A DNA stretch of 64,000 nt from Neoechinorhynchus agilis (taxonomy: Eukaryota; Acanthocephala): contig CM121341.1 of NCBI GenBank assembly GCA_051530055.1, positions 10,106,001 through 10,170,000 of the forward strand, written 5' to 3'. The translations under genes were made by a program, and so were the position numbers. This document shows positions 1-12,004 of the stretch, in pieces. Under the pieces are notes generated by a model. The model was not told where the DNA came from and searched no databases. It saw only the letters and a list, made by a program, of their open reading frames with translations. Each line of letters begins with the position of its first letter. The first letter of the stretch is position 1.

Positions 1-710
1 AACTCGAGAAGTGTAACAATTCGCCATTGAGAATACACATCCATTCGAAGGAACAATTGAATAGAATTAAAATATTCTCGAAATGAACTTTTGTTTATCA
101 TAAAATTTGTTTACTGAAATATCCCGAATTATGATCACCACAATCTTATTTCGAGAATAATTTTGTTTACTCATTCAAAATATTTAACTTCGTATACATC
201 AGGCCCAATATTGGCGCATAGGTATTCTAGTTTATCATTATCAAGATCGACCGATCCTTTCCATAATATTATCTTCCATAGTTTGAACTTTTTTCAGAAT
301 CTTGTTCGAGCGGCATCGTATTGAACCTTTCCAGCCTGAAATTCGCTTTTATCGTTCTATTCGAACTGGTCGCACTTGTAGAATCGTCCATTACGAGAAA
401 TTGTTTTTCTGCAATAAATTGATGTATGACCAAAACAGGGGCTTTATTGCACAAAAACACACACCAAACACCACCGGGGCGCGTGCTATATGGTAGCAAA
501 AGCGCGGTGGTGATGCGGGGACGACGGCGCCAACAGTATCAATTAATCAATATCACAGAGTTCAAGAGATGTGATCCCCTCCAGGATCGCGAAATATTTT
601 ATTAGGAGATATTTCGATTATAAAAGGAAGCTTCATTAATCGCGATTGAATGACGTCATTATCTGGAAGAATCGACTTCAAAGACCATCTTTCAGCTGCC
701 TCAATATTAA
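1..710. other. Upstream intergenic region of ELAC2
   Basis: AT-rich sequence with no convincing coding region on either strand. Short open stretches near 270-500 show no recognisable protein. It presumably includes the promoter and 5' leader of the ELAC2 gene that starts at 711, but I see no clear TATA or initiator motif. Confidence 0.4.
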
Positions 711-3700
711 ATGTTGCTCGATTGTTTGTTTCGTTCTCTTCTAAGACAGATAAATCGTAGGAATAGCGATTTCAAATCGATCCTTGAACGAATGGCAGCT
801 CACAAAAGAGGTCTTTATCATCCGGAAACACCTCGCCACGTTCGTCTTAAGCGATCAAGGCTTGAATGTGGCATTGAAGCTCGTGTTTCCTCTCAACTAT
901 CACTGATTTGTATATCGAATGGATTTGGATGTGGACCGAAGAGTGTTTTGTTCAGACTTGAACACCGTAGTTATTTGATTGGATGTGGAGAAGGAACTCA
1001 ACGGATTCTCACTGAACTTCCACTAAAGTTCCTCAAAATATCTCATGTTTTCTTGACGAGACAAGCTTGGGATCAAGTGGGAGGAATTGTTGGACTCGCG
1101 ATCACTTTAAAAACAAGCGGACTTGATGAGCTAAGGTTGAACGCTCCGTTTAAACTGAAAAAGTTCATTCAACAATGCAGAAATGTCGAAGGGTTTGGAC
1201 AAATGAGACTTTTAGAGCAGGAATGTAACAGCGACACTTTTGAACTATAGATATTTGGGGAGAATTATTAGAACCTCGTTGGGTTCATGACTGATGACGA
1301 TTTACCCTTTACCAAGTACTTTTTGATAGCGAATTATCAAATAATTGATTTATTTGATAATTTTTCGTCTAGACTGAAGAAGGCCTATGCGAAGTCCCGG
1401 GACCCGTGAGGTTTTTAGAGATTAAAAGTTGCCACGATCCACTTTGCTTAATTTTTTAAGCCTTAGAGATATCGAAGGAAATTAAAATGTTCGCTGACTT
1501 CTGATTCGAATTAAAATTAGTGATAATTTCAGACAAAGCCGCCTCAACGGATCTATTGGGTAAAAAACCACGGCATCTCCGGTTGATGCAGTAGTTATTT
1601 AAGGCAAGATGTAAAAGCCTTTAGAAAAATGCCCGTTCGTAGATTGAAACCAGTGAGTTCTGAATGAATACGGGACGAACATCTCAACCAGCTACAACCT
1701 TTTTCCCTTTCTTTTACCAAAAACTTGTTCTTCCTTTACAAATAAACGAAACAAACACACGACAACAAAACGTTTAAACAATCACCACCGTCTATGAAGA
1801 AGAGGCATCGCTGTCCCCTCAGTGATCGCGACCACACTCGCTGCGTTTCCTCTTTGGATCGCGAGATCAATGTTTTGGCGCAGGAAGGCACCAGCTCTTG
1901 TATTTCCTGTCCTGGCTTGGAGTCTACTCGATAACTCCTTCGTTAATCTAAGTGCCGAGCTACTGAGTGCACCAAAGGGTGAGACCTACTTGATTCTCTA
2001 TATTTTGCCACCAGTGGGGACTGCACCACAAACCTCCTATAAATCAATTATGCGATAATTCGCGATAAAAAAAAGTTAAAAATGGTGAACATATTTACCA
2101 AGTGACGACTTATAAACAATAACACTTTTGAACGGTGTTGTTTTCTTCTTCAAATTACTTATTTGTTTATTTTTGTGCTCATTGTTCAAAAGTGCCGATT
2201 AATGAGTACAAAGATGATACGTTCATGATAACCAGATATTCTTACCCATCTCAGGAAAACGTTTGCTTTCTTGTGTTCAATTCTCGACCGATGCCAGGCA
2301 GGCTTTCTGTGGAGAAGTGTGTGCTTCTCGGTGTTCCCGCTAATAAATGCCGATCAAGACTTAAAAACGGAGAAAGCGTAACACTTGAGTCGGGTAAAGT
2401 AATCGAACCTGAAGACGTACTCGAAGATTCCGTTCCAATTGTACGAGTCATCATTATTGATTTTCCTCATATTTCTCCTCTTACCAAAGACTACTTCATC
2501 CAAAATCTAGACTCAATGTACGAAAAGGATGCCGTAGATAAGAAGCCAATAAGTTATTTTGTTCATATGACTCCGAGCGACATTCAAGCATCCTCGGAAT
2601 ATAAAGAATTGTTCACATCTAGGGAATATTTTATGGACGGCATGCACTTGAAGCTTGATGAAAAAGAACCGAATATTGATTCATCGGGCATTTTCGAAAT
2701 GCAAACGCGATTAAACTCAGTGAGTGACTGGTTATTCCCGCAATTCCATATACAAGATTTATGGATCAGTGATCGTGGAGAAAATGCTGAAGATGAGTGC
2801 AATGTCTTCTGCGCTGTCGAATAATTTCTAGTAAGTTTTTTATAATTTCGACAGGTCAAATTGTTGATGTTGTGCAAAAAAAACTAGAAAATGAATTCTA
2901 AAATATCTTTTTTTTTTAATTTTTGACTTGTGGATGCTCCTAAACCGCTCGTCTTAGACATCTCACTTTAAAAAATCTCAAGAAACGGACACTACACGAA
3001 TAGATGTGTCAGACATGTCACTGAAATCGCCGTTGATACCGATTCCACTTAAGAAATCGTTTGATAAAGTGTTGAATTTGACTACAGGTGCCGAAATGGA
3101 CTTGAGAAAGGAAAACTTTTTCATCTCAAACTGTTTTCAAACAACGGATACTAAAGAAACGATAGAGTCTACAAAAGTCAAAATTATTGCTGATTATCCT
3201 CGTGTAATTTTTTTGGGAACAGGAGCTTCATGTCCTAGTAAATTCAGGAACATGAGTTCGATTCTGGTTGAAATCGATTCCAAATCTTCATTATTAATGG
3301 ACTGCGGTGAGTCAACTCTCATGCAGCTTAATCGATTGTACCCTGGTGAGACGTTGAAGCGAGCGGTTACCAATATAAAGGTGATATTCGTATCCCACAT
3401 GCATCCGGATCATCATCAGGCTTTATATGGCATATTGGAACTTCGACAAAAAATCATTGATCAAATGGATAACGAAGATGATGGCGTTCTTTTATTTTGT
3501 CCGTTAAAACTGCAAAATGTGATCAGGGGAGCGGCTAATGTGTTTGGCAATTCTAAGAAGGTTTACTCCGATTATTTGGGATGGGGGTGGTCGCTTTTTG
3601 TGTTTTAACCTTTGTTAAGATATTTGAAAAAACAAATATAATTCTCAATAAGTACGCTATAAGCGACGGACTCAAAGACGATATACGAGAACGACTTTTA

Positions 3701-4234
3701 AGTTTGGGTATATTGAAGTTCTTACCTGTAACAGTTGATCACATCTACGACTCTTGTGGTCTTGTTTTCGATATTGGAAGTAATCAAGCTGACGACGAAC
3801 GGTCTTTTAGAATTGTATTTTCCGGAGATTGTCGGCCGTCTCCTAACCTTTCGGAAAAGGGAATAAATGCTGATCTTTTAATCCATGAAGCTACACTCGA
3901 GGATGGAATGGAAGATGAAGCTGAAATTATTAAACATTGCACCGTATCAGAAGCTTTGTCAATTAGTAAAAAGATGAACGCCCGTCATACCATCCTGACT
4001 CATTTTAGTCAAAGATACAATAAGGTGGTTGATATAAATCCAAAGGCTGGAATTCCTAATGATCGGATCCATATCGCTTTCGATCACATGGTGGTCCCTC
4101 TCAAACGCTTAGATGAATTAAATTCGATTAAGGATAAATTAAGGGAAGCTTTTGCACAAGAATTCCGATTGGCAGAACAACGCAGGTCAAAATCATCTAC
4201 TAGTGCTTTCCTGAGAAAGACGACCGATATCTAA
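711..4234 (+). CDS. ELAC2: tRNase Z long form (ELAC2-like), 4 exons
   Basis: Metallo-beta-lactamase-fold endoribonuclease that removes the 3' trailer of precursor tRNAs in nucleus and mitochondria. Exon 1 (711-1224) encodes the degenerate N-terminal half, with the CGEGTQR and FLTRQAWDQVGG stretches that match ELAC2. Exon 2 (2193 to about 2770-2820) continues it. Exon 3 (about 3006-3560) holds the active domain: LGTGASCPSKFRN and the zinc motif HMHPDHH near 3396. Exon 4 (3620-4234) has LIHEATLEDG and HFSQRY. Intron 1 is 1225-2192 (GT..AG, phase 1), intron 3 is 3561-3619 (GT..AG, 59 nt, phase 0). The exon 2/3 junction is unresolved: exon 2 stays open to a stop at 2822-2824 and exon 3 may start near 3005. 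The first Met is at 711; the basic N-terminus could be a mitochondrial signal. AATAAA lies just after the stop near 4256. All zinc ligands that I can see are present, so it is probably functional. Confidence 0.9.
1765..2040 (-). mobile_element. 5'-truncated LINE 3' end inside ELAC2 intron 1
   Basis: About 250 bp are nearly the same as the 3'-terminal part of the larger LINE at 4694-7270 and start at the same point (the ACAACAAAACGTTTAAACAA stretch occurs at about 1765 and 4694). Both are read on the minus strand. A roughly 50-bp segment differs between the copies near 1925-1950. This is a dead-on-arrival copy carrying only the end of the ORF and 3' UTR, and it sits wholly inside the first ELAC2 intron. 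Confidence 0.75.
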
Positions 4235-4693
4235 CCAATGTGTCTCATTCGTTTAATAAATTTGAGTCCCTTTGTGAAATCATAAATCGATTCGGTTTGC
4301 CTATACATTAAGGAATCGTTGTCTTGCTTCTTTTTAACAAACGGTTCAAAGCGTCGCGACATTTTTTAATTTTTCCATAGAAAATAATTGGGGATAATCA
4401 AGTTATAATTTTGTGGCGCACCCGAGCCATGGAGTGTTGAGACGACGTTACCTTGTCAAATAAGTATACAATTCTAATTTCTCAATTTGTTTAATCTTCT
4501 TGTTTCTAGAGAATATCCTTCCCAACAATTAAGAGATTTTTGTTATCGACGCAATACTATATCGTTACTGGCGTGCCTTACGGTTTCTTATTCGATTAAC
4601 ACCGTTACAATGATCAATATCTAAGAACTTTTTCGGCATAAAAATGCTTGCTTAGAAATTAATGTATTTTTGTGATCTTCATTAATTTTTTTA

Positions 4694-7270
4694 ACAACAA
4701 AACGTTTAAACAATCACCACCGTCTATGAAGAAAAGGCATCGCTGTCCCCTCAGTGATCGCAACCACACTCGCTGCGTTTCCTCGTTGGATCGCGAGATC
4801 AATGTTTTGGCGCAGGAAGGCACCAGCTCTTGTATTTCCTGTCTTGGCCTGCTAGATGCCGAGCTACTGAGTGCACCAAGAGTCTCCACTCCAAAGGGTA
4901 TAAAAACATGAGACCTACTTAATTCTCTATATTTCTCCACCTATCGGTCCTCCGCGGGAGTAGCCGCTCCCCCTCCTCCTGTTACTTGCCGCGAACGCGT
5001 CTATACACGTAGCCTCCCAGAGAAAACATTTGCCTTCTCGCCACGGGAATACGGTGACGCCATCCGGACGACGACCATCGAGTCGGCACAGGTTGCTTGG
5101 CTCTAAAATGTATGGGACTTTCACCGTATTCAGGGATCGCGAAATTACGTCGTTCAATTCAGCATGCCGTGAGAAACGACCCCCTGATTTGTTGCAAACA
5201 AAACCATGTCCCCTCAGTGGATCAACGATCATTCCACACCGGCAACGATGTTCTACACAAATCGGTAGACCTAATCTGAGGGAAACTCCGATCCGAACTG
5301 CTTCGTCTACGAGGAGTGTTCCCACTGATGCAATGGGTAGGACTTCTAACCATGCTCCCGATTCTCTTGTAGAGACTGCCCGCAATCTAGCCCGGTCGAT
5401 CTCGCCGCGAGAGTCTGAAATTAGAAAACTATGAGCTCGGGCGACCAAAGGTTTATCCCAGATAGGCTGTTTTAGGCAATTCACGGGAACTTGGTTGTAA
5501 CCCGTCTTCGCCCATCATTCCTGGATCGCTACTAGAAATTCGTCAAATGATCCTAAAAACGCGGGCAACCACACATCTACTGTTTCTCGAGTACTCAAGC
5601 CACCGGACGATACAGGCAACGAAGCTTATCGCCAGGCCTCATGTGATAGCTGGATATTTAAAACGTGCTCGAGACACGCCTTCACAATGTCATCGCGCTT
5701 CTTTAACTTATCAACGTGCTTGAAGAAGGAAGCCGTACGCAGTTTATAAAGTAGTTTCGGATTCAGAGGGTGTTCCTGATCAGGAATAAAGCCTCGTGTG
5801 ACGAAAGATCCCCGGACTCTTTCACACAGTATCGTGATGTTCGGGAGTAGATGGTAGATTTAATTTTCCACATTAGAATCAAAAACGCAGCTCCCTAAAA
5901 GACTCAGCCGGTCTAGAGTGATCAATTCTAAACCGGGTGCCAGATTTCTAAAACCTTTGACGATTTCGCTCTGTGCTGACTCGTCCTCGATGTTCATTAC
6001 CTACAATTCGCATTTCCCTTCATCAAGCTCGACGTCCAATCTCGCAGTCTCCTTTACGAGTGTCTCCAGATCGTTCGGTACTACGGAGGAATCAATTCCG
6101 AGTGTAGCGTCATCTAGGTACCAAGCGTTAAAGCTGGACTGGAGAGAGCGCGCTATTGGATTCATTGCAAGGGAGAAATCGATTGGATCGGGCCAAATGA
6201 GGTGATCGTTAAACAGCAAAAGAGTCGGGTTACCGTATGCGTTGAGAAAATAAGGAAAAGCTTCTGGTGCGTGACTTTTGAGTGGCTCAAACAGAGCGAT
6301 ACGGTGAATGGAATTGAAGGTATTTCTAAAGTCGCACTTCAAAATCACACACGGCGTTGAACGATTGGTGATAAACTGGCGGAGTGCGTGGACAATGGCT
6401 TCGGACCCGCAAGGTGTGCAGCATCCCAGTCAGACTGGGCGAAGTTGCTGACCTATGCCTTCTGCAATACGCTTTCGAAGGATTTTACCCGCGAGCCGAC
6501 GTATAGCCGAGCCAACGGCGATGGGACGAATCCCACCAGTCTTTTTGTTCAAAGCGCGCAAAGATGCGCCAAAAAATAACTCAATTACCCGTGGATGTAA
6601 ATTTTTTTCGATGAAAAGGTCTAGTCGACAAAGATGGGTAGCGAAGGGGTGGCCTGCATCTCTAACTGAGAACGATTTCATATCCTTTTAATTGCTGAGG
6701 ACGAAGCCCATCGAGGCCATGGTCAAAGCCGTGGGCGAAGGAGGATATGGCCATTCTCAGTTCAACTGTCGAAGTGGAGTGTCTTTGAGAGCTCCCCGAA
6801 CATCTCCATCGGCGCGTTTTGAAGATACGCACTCAGCAAGCGGTCTCGTAGATGTTCGATGGCAGTTAGTCTCATTTGTACGTTGTTTGGGATCCTCCTC
6901 TGTTAAACGACGAATGCTCAAGAAACTTTCCTCAAAGGATACGAGGCGTCTTTTGATTACCGCAGTGAGGGACTTCTCCGAACTGTCGTCAGCGGAAAGC
7001 AAAGAGAGGTGTCCAAGAGGACTCTGAATTTTGCTCGAAGCAGTCCAGCAGAAGGGTGGTGAATCATTTAGCTACTAGATATCGCGCTCCCTTTGGGATC
7101 AGTTTCAGAATGTTGCTGGGAAGAACACGCACGAGATCATGAGCGGAAGGAAGACTGTCGGCGTCATCGGGAAACGTCGACGGATTTACTGGTGTTGCCG
7201 GTTGAAGTGATCGCGGGATTTGACCGGATCCCCAACAACGTGATTTGACGGGCCCATGAATGCGCAACCC
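4694..7270 (-). mobile_element. LINE with RT and C-terminal restriction-like endonuclease, degraded
   Basis: Non-LTR retrotransposon on the minus strand, read from about 7260 down to 4694. In order: an N-terminal part (7260-6750, with IPKGARYLVAK and DGDVRGALKD), RT domain segments (6690-6000: GGIRPIAVGSAIRRLAGKIL, DFRNTFNSIHR, and WYLDDATLG, the family form of the YxDD box), then a C-terminal domain (5484-4927) with a cysteine knuckle (CRCG..VDPLRGHGFVC), RHAELND and RPDGVTVFPWREGK..LWEAT. The PD..E pattern looks like the R2-type restriction-like endonuclease. The ORF is broken by several frameshifts and stops, so this copy is dead. The clade is uncertain (R2/R4/NeSL-like). Other pieces of the family lie at 1765, 7590, 12984, 16075, 34195 and 41365. 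Confidence 0.8.
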
Positions 7271-7589
7271 CCCCCCCAGTTTCGTGAACTTTTGAACTCA
7301 TTGGTTGCTATGATGGAACTGAGTGATCAAAAATACTCAGCTGAATGCCAATCTTATTCCAAAATTAAAAAATTGCCTCATAGTTTTGCACTAGTTCACA
7401 TTAGATAATTTATCAAAATGGGCTATTTGAAAAACTATCAAACTTGTTGATTTGATCGTCTTTTGCCGGAAATCCTTTTTTAATATTAAGCCTCCATTTT
7501 TTTCTATGTATATCGTTAGTCAGTCTTCGAAAACTTAATCCGAAACGCTCGTACCTCTCCATACCTACGCTCCTTCTTCCATGCTGCCC

Positions 7590-7700
7590 CCTGCAACAAA
7601 ATATCTCGCTCGCAGTATAACGAGGCAATGCTGCTAGCGTGATAGCGACAGCCGAGAAAGGAGAGAAGCTCTAATTTTGCGAACGGTGGTGATTGTAATG
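7590..7700 (+). mobile_element. LINE 3' terminal fragment (same RLE-type family)
   Basis: About 110 bp resemble the end of the ORF of the LINE copy at 42280-42370 (ACAAAATATCTCGCT, GGCAATGCTGC, GTGATAGCGA). It lies in plus orientation, opposite to the larger copy just upstream, so it is a separate insertion. Confidence 0.6.
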
Positions 7701-7854
7701 AACCAGTTCGTTGGGTTGTCGTCGTGCACCAACAGAGACGAGCTACTCTTGAGCGATTTGACAGGACCGCTCGTGTTCATCTTTGCGTTTGCGTTTGAAG
7801 ACTTGAAATGAATCTGAGGAGAAACAAGCGCTTCTGCAAGCAATAAACACTAAT

Positions 7855-8110
7855 GCCTACCAGAACGGACCTTCCCACCCAACCGGATATTCTCAAACGA
7901 ACGGACACATCCTCACCCGAACGAACCGTCCCCGGATAGATAGTTCCCACCCGAATAGGCATCCCTCCGACCTGATATTACCTTTCGAACGGACATCCCC
8001 CGACTGGATATTCCCATATTAACGGATACGCTTTTCTTTTTTTGAACCATTATGAACTTGAATGCTTATGAGGACCCAAAGGTACATGAGTCATCCTGTT
8101 CCTTCTCTAC
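7855..8110 (+). mobile_element. Jockey/CR1-like LINE 3' UTR fragment
   Basis: It has several irregular copies of a CGAACGGACATCCC-type motif followed by GAGGACCCAAAGGTACATG. The same ending occurs at 45030-45212 (+) and, on the minus strand, at 56010-56200 after the coding part of a Jockey-like LINE. That identifies this stretch as the 3' UTR of that family. Confidence 0.55.
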
Positions 8111-8119
8111 AAATGGGAT

Positions 8120-8720
8120 GCCCACATTTCATTTACACTCTCTAAAACAAACCCTCGTCTTTAGCTCTTCAAACTACTCCGGCGTCTCGGCGTTTCCCCT
8201 AAACGCCTTGCCCACTTTTATCTTTCTGCCATCCTTCCTATCCTTAAATACGCCTTCCCCACTTTCCTCGCCCTTTCCACCAATGCTCCCCATTCCCTCA
8301 AAACCTTGCACAAGAGAGCAGCGAGAATATGCGGGACTTCACTCCCTCCCCTCGACGCCCACCTCCATTTGCTCCAAAAACGCCCTCAGTCTTCTTCAAC
8401 CCCCTCCACAATTTTCTTCTTCCATCTCTAAATACTCTTCCCTAGTAAACACCCGGAACCCAACCTTTTTCATCCCCCCTCGCTCGTACCACCCTCTACC
8501 AAAAATCTTTCTTCCCTCAAGCCCGATCTTTAATTAATAACCGGAGAACAAGGAAAGACTCCTAATCTGTCATTCTCCTGTAAAACTCCTTCAAAGACAA
8601 ATCCCACTTCCCTGCCTTAACATCCGACATCCAGACAACTTCAGCAAAGATAGATGCTGGCAAGTGTATGGATCGTTTTTCTTATTCAATAAAACGTGTT
8701 TGTTGAACAATAAACGTGTT
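8120..8720 (+). mobile_element. Jockey/CR1-like LINE C-terminal fragment
   Basis: In one frame it reads YAFPTFL, then LHKRAARICGTSLPPLDAHL, which matches the end of the minus-strand LINE at 56624-57067 (NKRACKICSKDLPPIEEHL). The reading frame is broken at several points. The stretch ends near an AATAAA-rich 3' tail at 8685-8720. Confidence 0.6.
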
Positions 8721-8724
8721 ATTA

Positions 8725-10120
8725 TATTATAGGATAATGTGGATGCGGACAGATCTTAGATTGCAATGCCTGCTGATCGTTTCTTGCTATGCCCCACAAG
8801 CTGAACTCACGCAGCAGGAGAAAAACCAGTTCTTGGAAGATCTATATGATGTGGTCCATGAAATCAAGGAGGAAAGATATATAATATGTGGAGATCTCAA
8901 CGGTCTTGTTGGCGCGGAAAACTCGAGCTTGTGTCAAGCACACGGTGGAAGAGGCTTTGGAACCCGAAATTTAGAGAAAGCATTTTGGATTTTGTGTTAC
9001 CAAATAAACTTCGGATCACGAACACTTACTTTAAGAAAGAAGAACGCCAATTTGTGACTTACAGCACCGGCGGCAGGAGGAAAAACGCAAATCGATTATA
9101 TCCTCTATCCACAAGAAAAATGGAGAGGAATGAAACACGCAAAAACTATACCTGGAGAGACTTACGCTTTGGAACACCGTTTACTGTGCATAGACCTCTA
9201 GATCAAGAACATCAAACGGCCCAAATAAAGGATGCCTAATAAAACCAAATTGTGGCGACTTGATCAAACTCCATAATTGTGAAGAATTCAAGAAGCATGT
9301 CATCAGCATTCTAAATCACGACATTGAGGATACGAATAGATGCTGGATTAAATCGGCAGAGAAATCCTTGGATAAAACCACAGGTAGAAAATTACCGAAA
9401 CAAGAAACATGGCGGTGGAGCGACGAGATGCAAAGGGCGATAGCGGACAAAAAGAGTGCGAAAAAGAAAATGGATGCAATATATGAGAAATCGAGAAATA
9501 TAGCAAAGAAAGCGGTGGCGATAGGGAAGCAAGAGGCAAATTCGAACTTCTATATTTAAAGCTGCAAAAAGACAAAACAATGTCATATGTGTTTATAGTG
9601 ATGAAGATCAGAGATCAGGGACCTAAGGACATTACGACGGTAAAGAAAATTAAGAACAAGGATGGGAACATTTTGAACGAAGAAAAAGAAGTTAAAGAAA
9701 AGTGGAGAGAATACTTCAATCAACTGCTGAACAGTACGAATGGAGCAGAAAGAGTGCACGAACCTGACGAAGGATTAATCAACGCAATATCAGAGGTCGA
9801 AGATAAAACCGCACTTTCCAAGATGAAAACCAATATAGATCTGGAAGGTGCTTGAAGCTGATGCTGTTCCACTATTAACAAATATCTTCCAACGAATACT
9901 TACTACTGAAAAGATGTCCGACGAATAGAGGCAGTGAACATTGGTTCCGATATAGCTATCGAGGAAAAAATGTTGATCCACACGATGAAGCAATACAATA
10001 GGATAATTGATCAACGTCTGCGGAGCGAAATGTCCATATCAGAGAAGCAGAGGGGATTTATGCCCGGCAGAAGTAGTAAAGAAACTTTTTTTATGCTCTC
10101 CAATTGCAATCAAATCTGAA
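8725..10120 (+). mobile_element. RTE-like LINE, truncated and broken
   Basis: The first part (8755-9240) matches the apurinic-type endonuclease of RTE elements: VSCYAPQAELTQQEKNQF, YIICGDLNGLVGAEN, then in another frame NTYFKKEERQF. The second part (9260-10119) is the linker and start of the reverse transcriptase: KKIKNKDGNILNEEKEVKEK, WREYFNQLLN and SEKQRGFMPGRSS. The YADD box and everything beyond the palm start are missing, and there are several frame breaks. This is a dead copy; RTE is the best match by motif order and wording. Confidence 0.75.
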
Positions 10121-10189
10121 ATGGGACTTGCACATTATCTTACCATCCGTCACCGCTGCCCTTTCACACGAGCACAACACTCGTAATTC

Positions 10190-10262
10190 ATTTAACAACA
10201 ACGCGTTTTATTAATGAACAAAAAAGCGGAACCGTGGACATCTGAGTCCTGACCCGTCAACT
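10190..10262 (-). mobile_element. Jockey-like LINE 3' tail fragment
   Basis: A short piece resembling the minus-strand 3' end at 56000-56060: AACAAC..TTTTATTAAT, then ACATCTGAGTCCTGACC against ACCTCTGAGTCCTCGTGAGC. Only the terminal 70 bp are present. Confidence 0.4.
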
Positions 10263-10439
10263 TTGAATTTGTTGTTATTATTGTTTGCGGGCGACTCGAA
10301 GGTTTCTTTGTGCATTATTAAGAAATGAACGTGTTGTCATTGAGGGAGCAGCAAATTGGCGCATTCAATTTAAGTGCCATTTCGGAACTTTGCATGCGCG
10401 CGGGAATAATCGTTGGCTATCCTTGCGCCGCTGGAAACT

Positions 10440-10518
10440 GGCAGCGGTGGGATTCGAACCCACGCCCTTTCGGACCAGTGCCTTAAACTGGCGCCTTAGA
10501 CCGCTCGGCCACGCTACC
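10440..10518 (-). tRNA. tRNA-Leu (anticodon AAG)
   Basis: Folded from the minus strand: acceptor GGTAGCG pairs with CGCTGCC (one G-T wobble), the D arm contains TGGCCGAGCGGTCTAAGGC (A box), the anticodon stem CCAGT/ACTGG encloses loop TTAAGGC with anticodon AAG, then a short class II variable arm, and the T arm GTGGG-TTCGAAT-CCCAC (B box). There is no intron and it is 79 nt long. No oligo-T terminator is visible directly downstream on the minus strand. All stems are intact. Confidence 0.93.
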
Positions 10519-10809
10519 GGGAGCTGAACTTTTCATATTGACAACATCTTATCTTTGATTTTGACAACATTGGTGACTCTAAAACCCTTAAGTTTATTTA
10601 GTCAGAATTATCGGGCGTTTGCGATTGATTCCATAATCAATGTCGTGAGAACTCATCGATTTAGATGTTCGGTAAACCGCGAAATTGCTTTATTGATATT
10701 CAAATTTTCCCCTTGGGTTTCCATGTACAATAACTCATTCCAAACTGTTGCACTTACGGTGGCATTCACAACTAACTAAGCATTATGCTTCCTCTGAGTA
10801 TTTTTTAAA

Positions 10810-11118
10810 ATGCATTCACGTTCTCTATTGTTCATCTTTCTTTGTCTACTGATAGTTGCCTTTCACTGTCGCGCAGTGGGCAAATCCTCAGGACGTGGAC
10901 GATCATCCGCATCTAGAGGATCAGGTAGATCGCATCATGCCACCAAATCGTCTTCATCGAATGGCGGCGCGAAATCGAACCGACACGGATTTGGAGGAAA
11001 GTCATCGAAAATGGCAAACAAGAGATCTTCAATATCCTCAACACCAACCCGAAGTGTGGGCATCAAGGCTAAAATGGATTTTAAAGCAGGAGTAGAAGTT
11101 CATGTAAGGCATCACTGA
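10810..11118 (+). CDS. Small secreted basic Ser/Gly/Arg-rich protein
   Basis: A 102-residue reading frame. Residues 1-22 form a clear signal peptide (MHSRSLLFIFLCLLIVAFHC, then RA). The rest is low-complexity and basic, with repeated SGRGRSS/SRGSGRS and SSS runs, ending in a less biased tail (FKAGVEVHVRHH). There are no cysteines after the signal peptide. I do not recognise a family; cationic antimicrobial-type, matrix or mucus protein are all possible. TATTTTTTAAA lies just upstream. Composition and signal peptide argue for a real gene; homology cannot be judged. Confidence 0.6.
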   Translation: MHSRSLLFIFLCLLIVAFHCRAVGKSSGRGRSSASRGSGRSHHATKSSSSNGGAKSNRHGFGGKSSKMANKRSSISSTPTRSVGIKAKMDFKAGVEVHVRHH

Positions 11119-12004
11119 AATATCTTTTATATTTTGAAGAATACGTTTCTCAAAGTTAGACTTAAAGAAATAGACCTGTCGCACAAACTGGAACTTTCAA
11201 TCATTCTTGAGAAAATGCAATGCCACTAAATGCTTCCAATGAAACCAGATTAAAAGCACAGAACGCATTCTTAAATTAAAGAATAAAAGATAATTAAAGA
11301 AGAGGAATTTAGCTCAAAAATTACCGAAAGGACGTAGAACAACTGCTCAAAATTGCATGAAATCACAAACAGTTTGGTTTTCAGCTTTTCCCAAACGATA
11401 TTTTTCTGAAGAAAATGATGATTTATTTTGGCGTCTCTTTAAATTCAAAATGGCGCCGATTTCGTTTCCTTCGTTAAGTTAATTGAGAATTTTTGACTAA
11501 CGTTAGAATAATCTCTCCTAATAAATTGTGTCGCACGGGAAGGTCTTTCTAATAACTCAAAAGTTCTTGTCCTAATCATTAATCTTGATCGCAAACCTAC
11601 AAATCTGATCTGACCGAGTCGTGTCCGAAAATTGTTTGAAAAATAGTATAAATTTCCATAAATGTCGAAAGTTAGTAGCTCTCGAGAGAGGGAAAAATGA
11701 GTGAGTGAGAAGAAGTAGCTTCTACGAATGCATTGTTTTCGCATTCTGTTATGCATACGAATGTTACAACTCACTTAGTGTTTAATCGCTTCGACAAAAT
11801 CATCAAATCTTTAACTAGAACTTGTTTTCTATTAAAAATGCGGCAACCGCTTTTCGAACTCTTCATTAGATCTCTCTATTGATTCCTTGAATTTGATCAA
11901 CAAATAAAAGATGAAAAAAACTCGACTTCAATCACAAATAAGAAAACGTGATTTCTACTGTGTCAAGATTCAGAAAAAACTTCCATTAAGTTCACAATTG
12001 TCTA
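11119..12004. other. Intergenic region with one short dispersed repeat
   Basis: AT-rich, with no convincing gene. It contains a 135-bp repeat at 11223-11357 (annotated separately) and the likely 3' flank of the GST gene. Confidence 0.4.
11223..11357. repeat. 135-bp dispersed repeat, copy 1
   Basis: It begins CCACTAAATGCTTCCAATG and ends CTCAAAATTGCA. By eye it is identical over its full length to 14002-14136, in the same orientation. It has no coding capacity, tRNA-like boxes or terminal inverted repeats that I can see. Confidence 0.75.

Noticed and set aside
3560-3625. Frameshift in ELAC2 between VFGNSKK and the next part
   Set aside because: A 59-nt GT..AG intron in phase 0 explains the change of frame.
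4927-5484. Host gene for a zinc-knuckle protein
   Set aside because: The same domain recurs at 41555-41881 next to LINE RT remains, so it is the LINE C-terminus.
5030-6205. Plus-strand frames across the LINE
   Set aside because: They are shadows of the minus-strand LINE ORF with no family match.
8052-8537. Proline/serine-rich 161-residue protein
   Set aside because: It is an out-of-frame reading of the Jockey-like LINE C-terminus; the correct frame gives LHKRAARICGTSLPPLDAHL.
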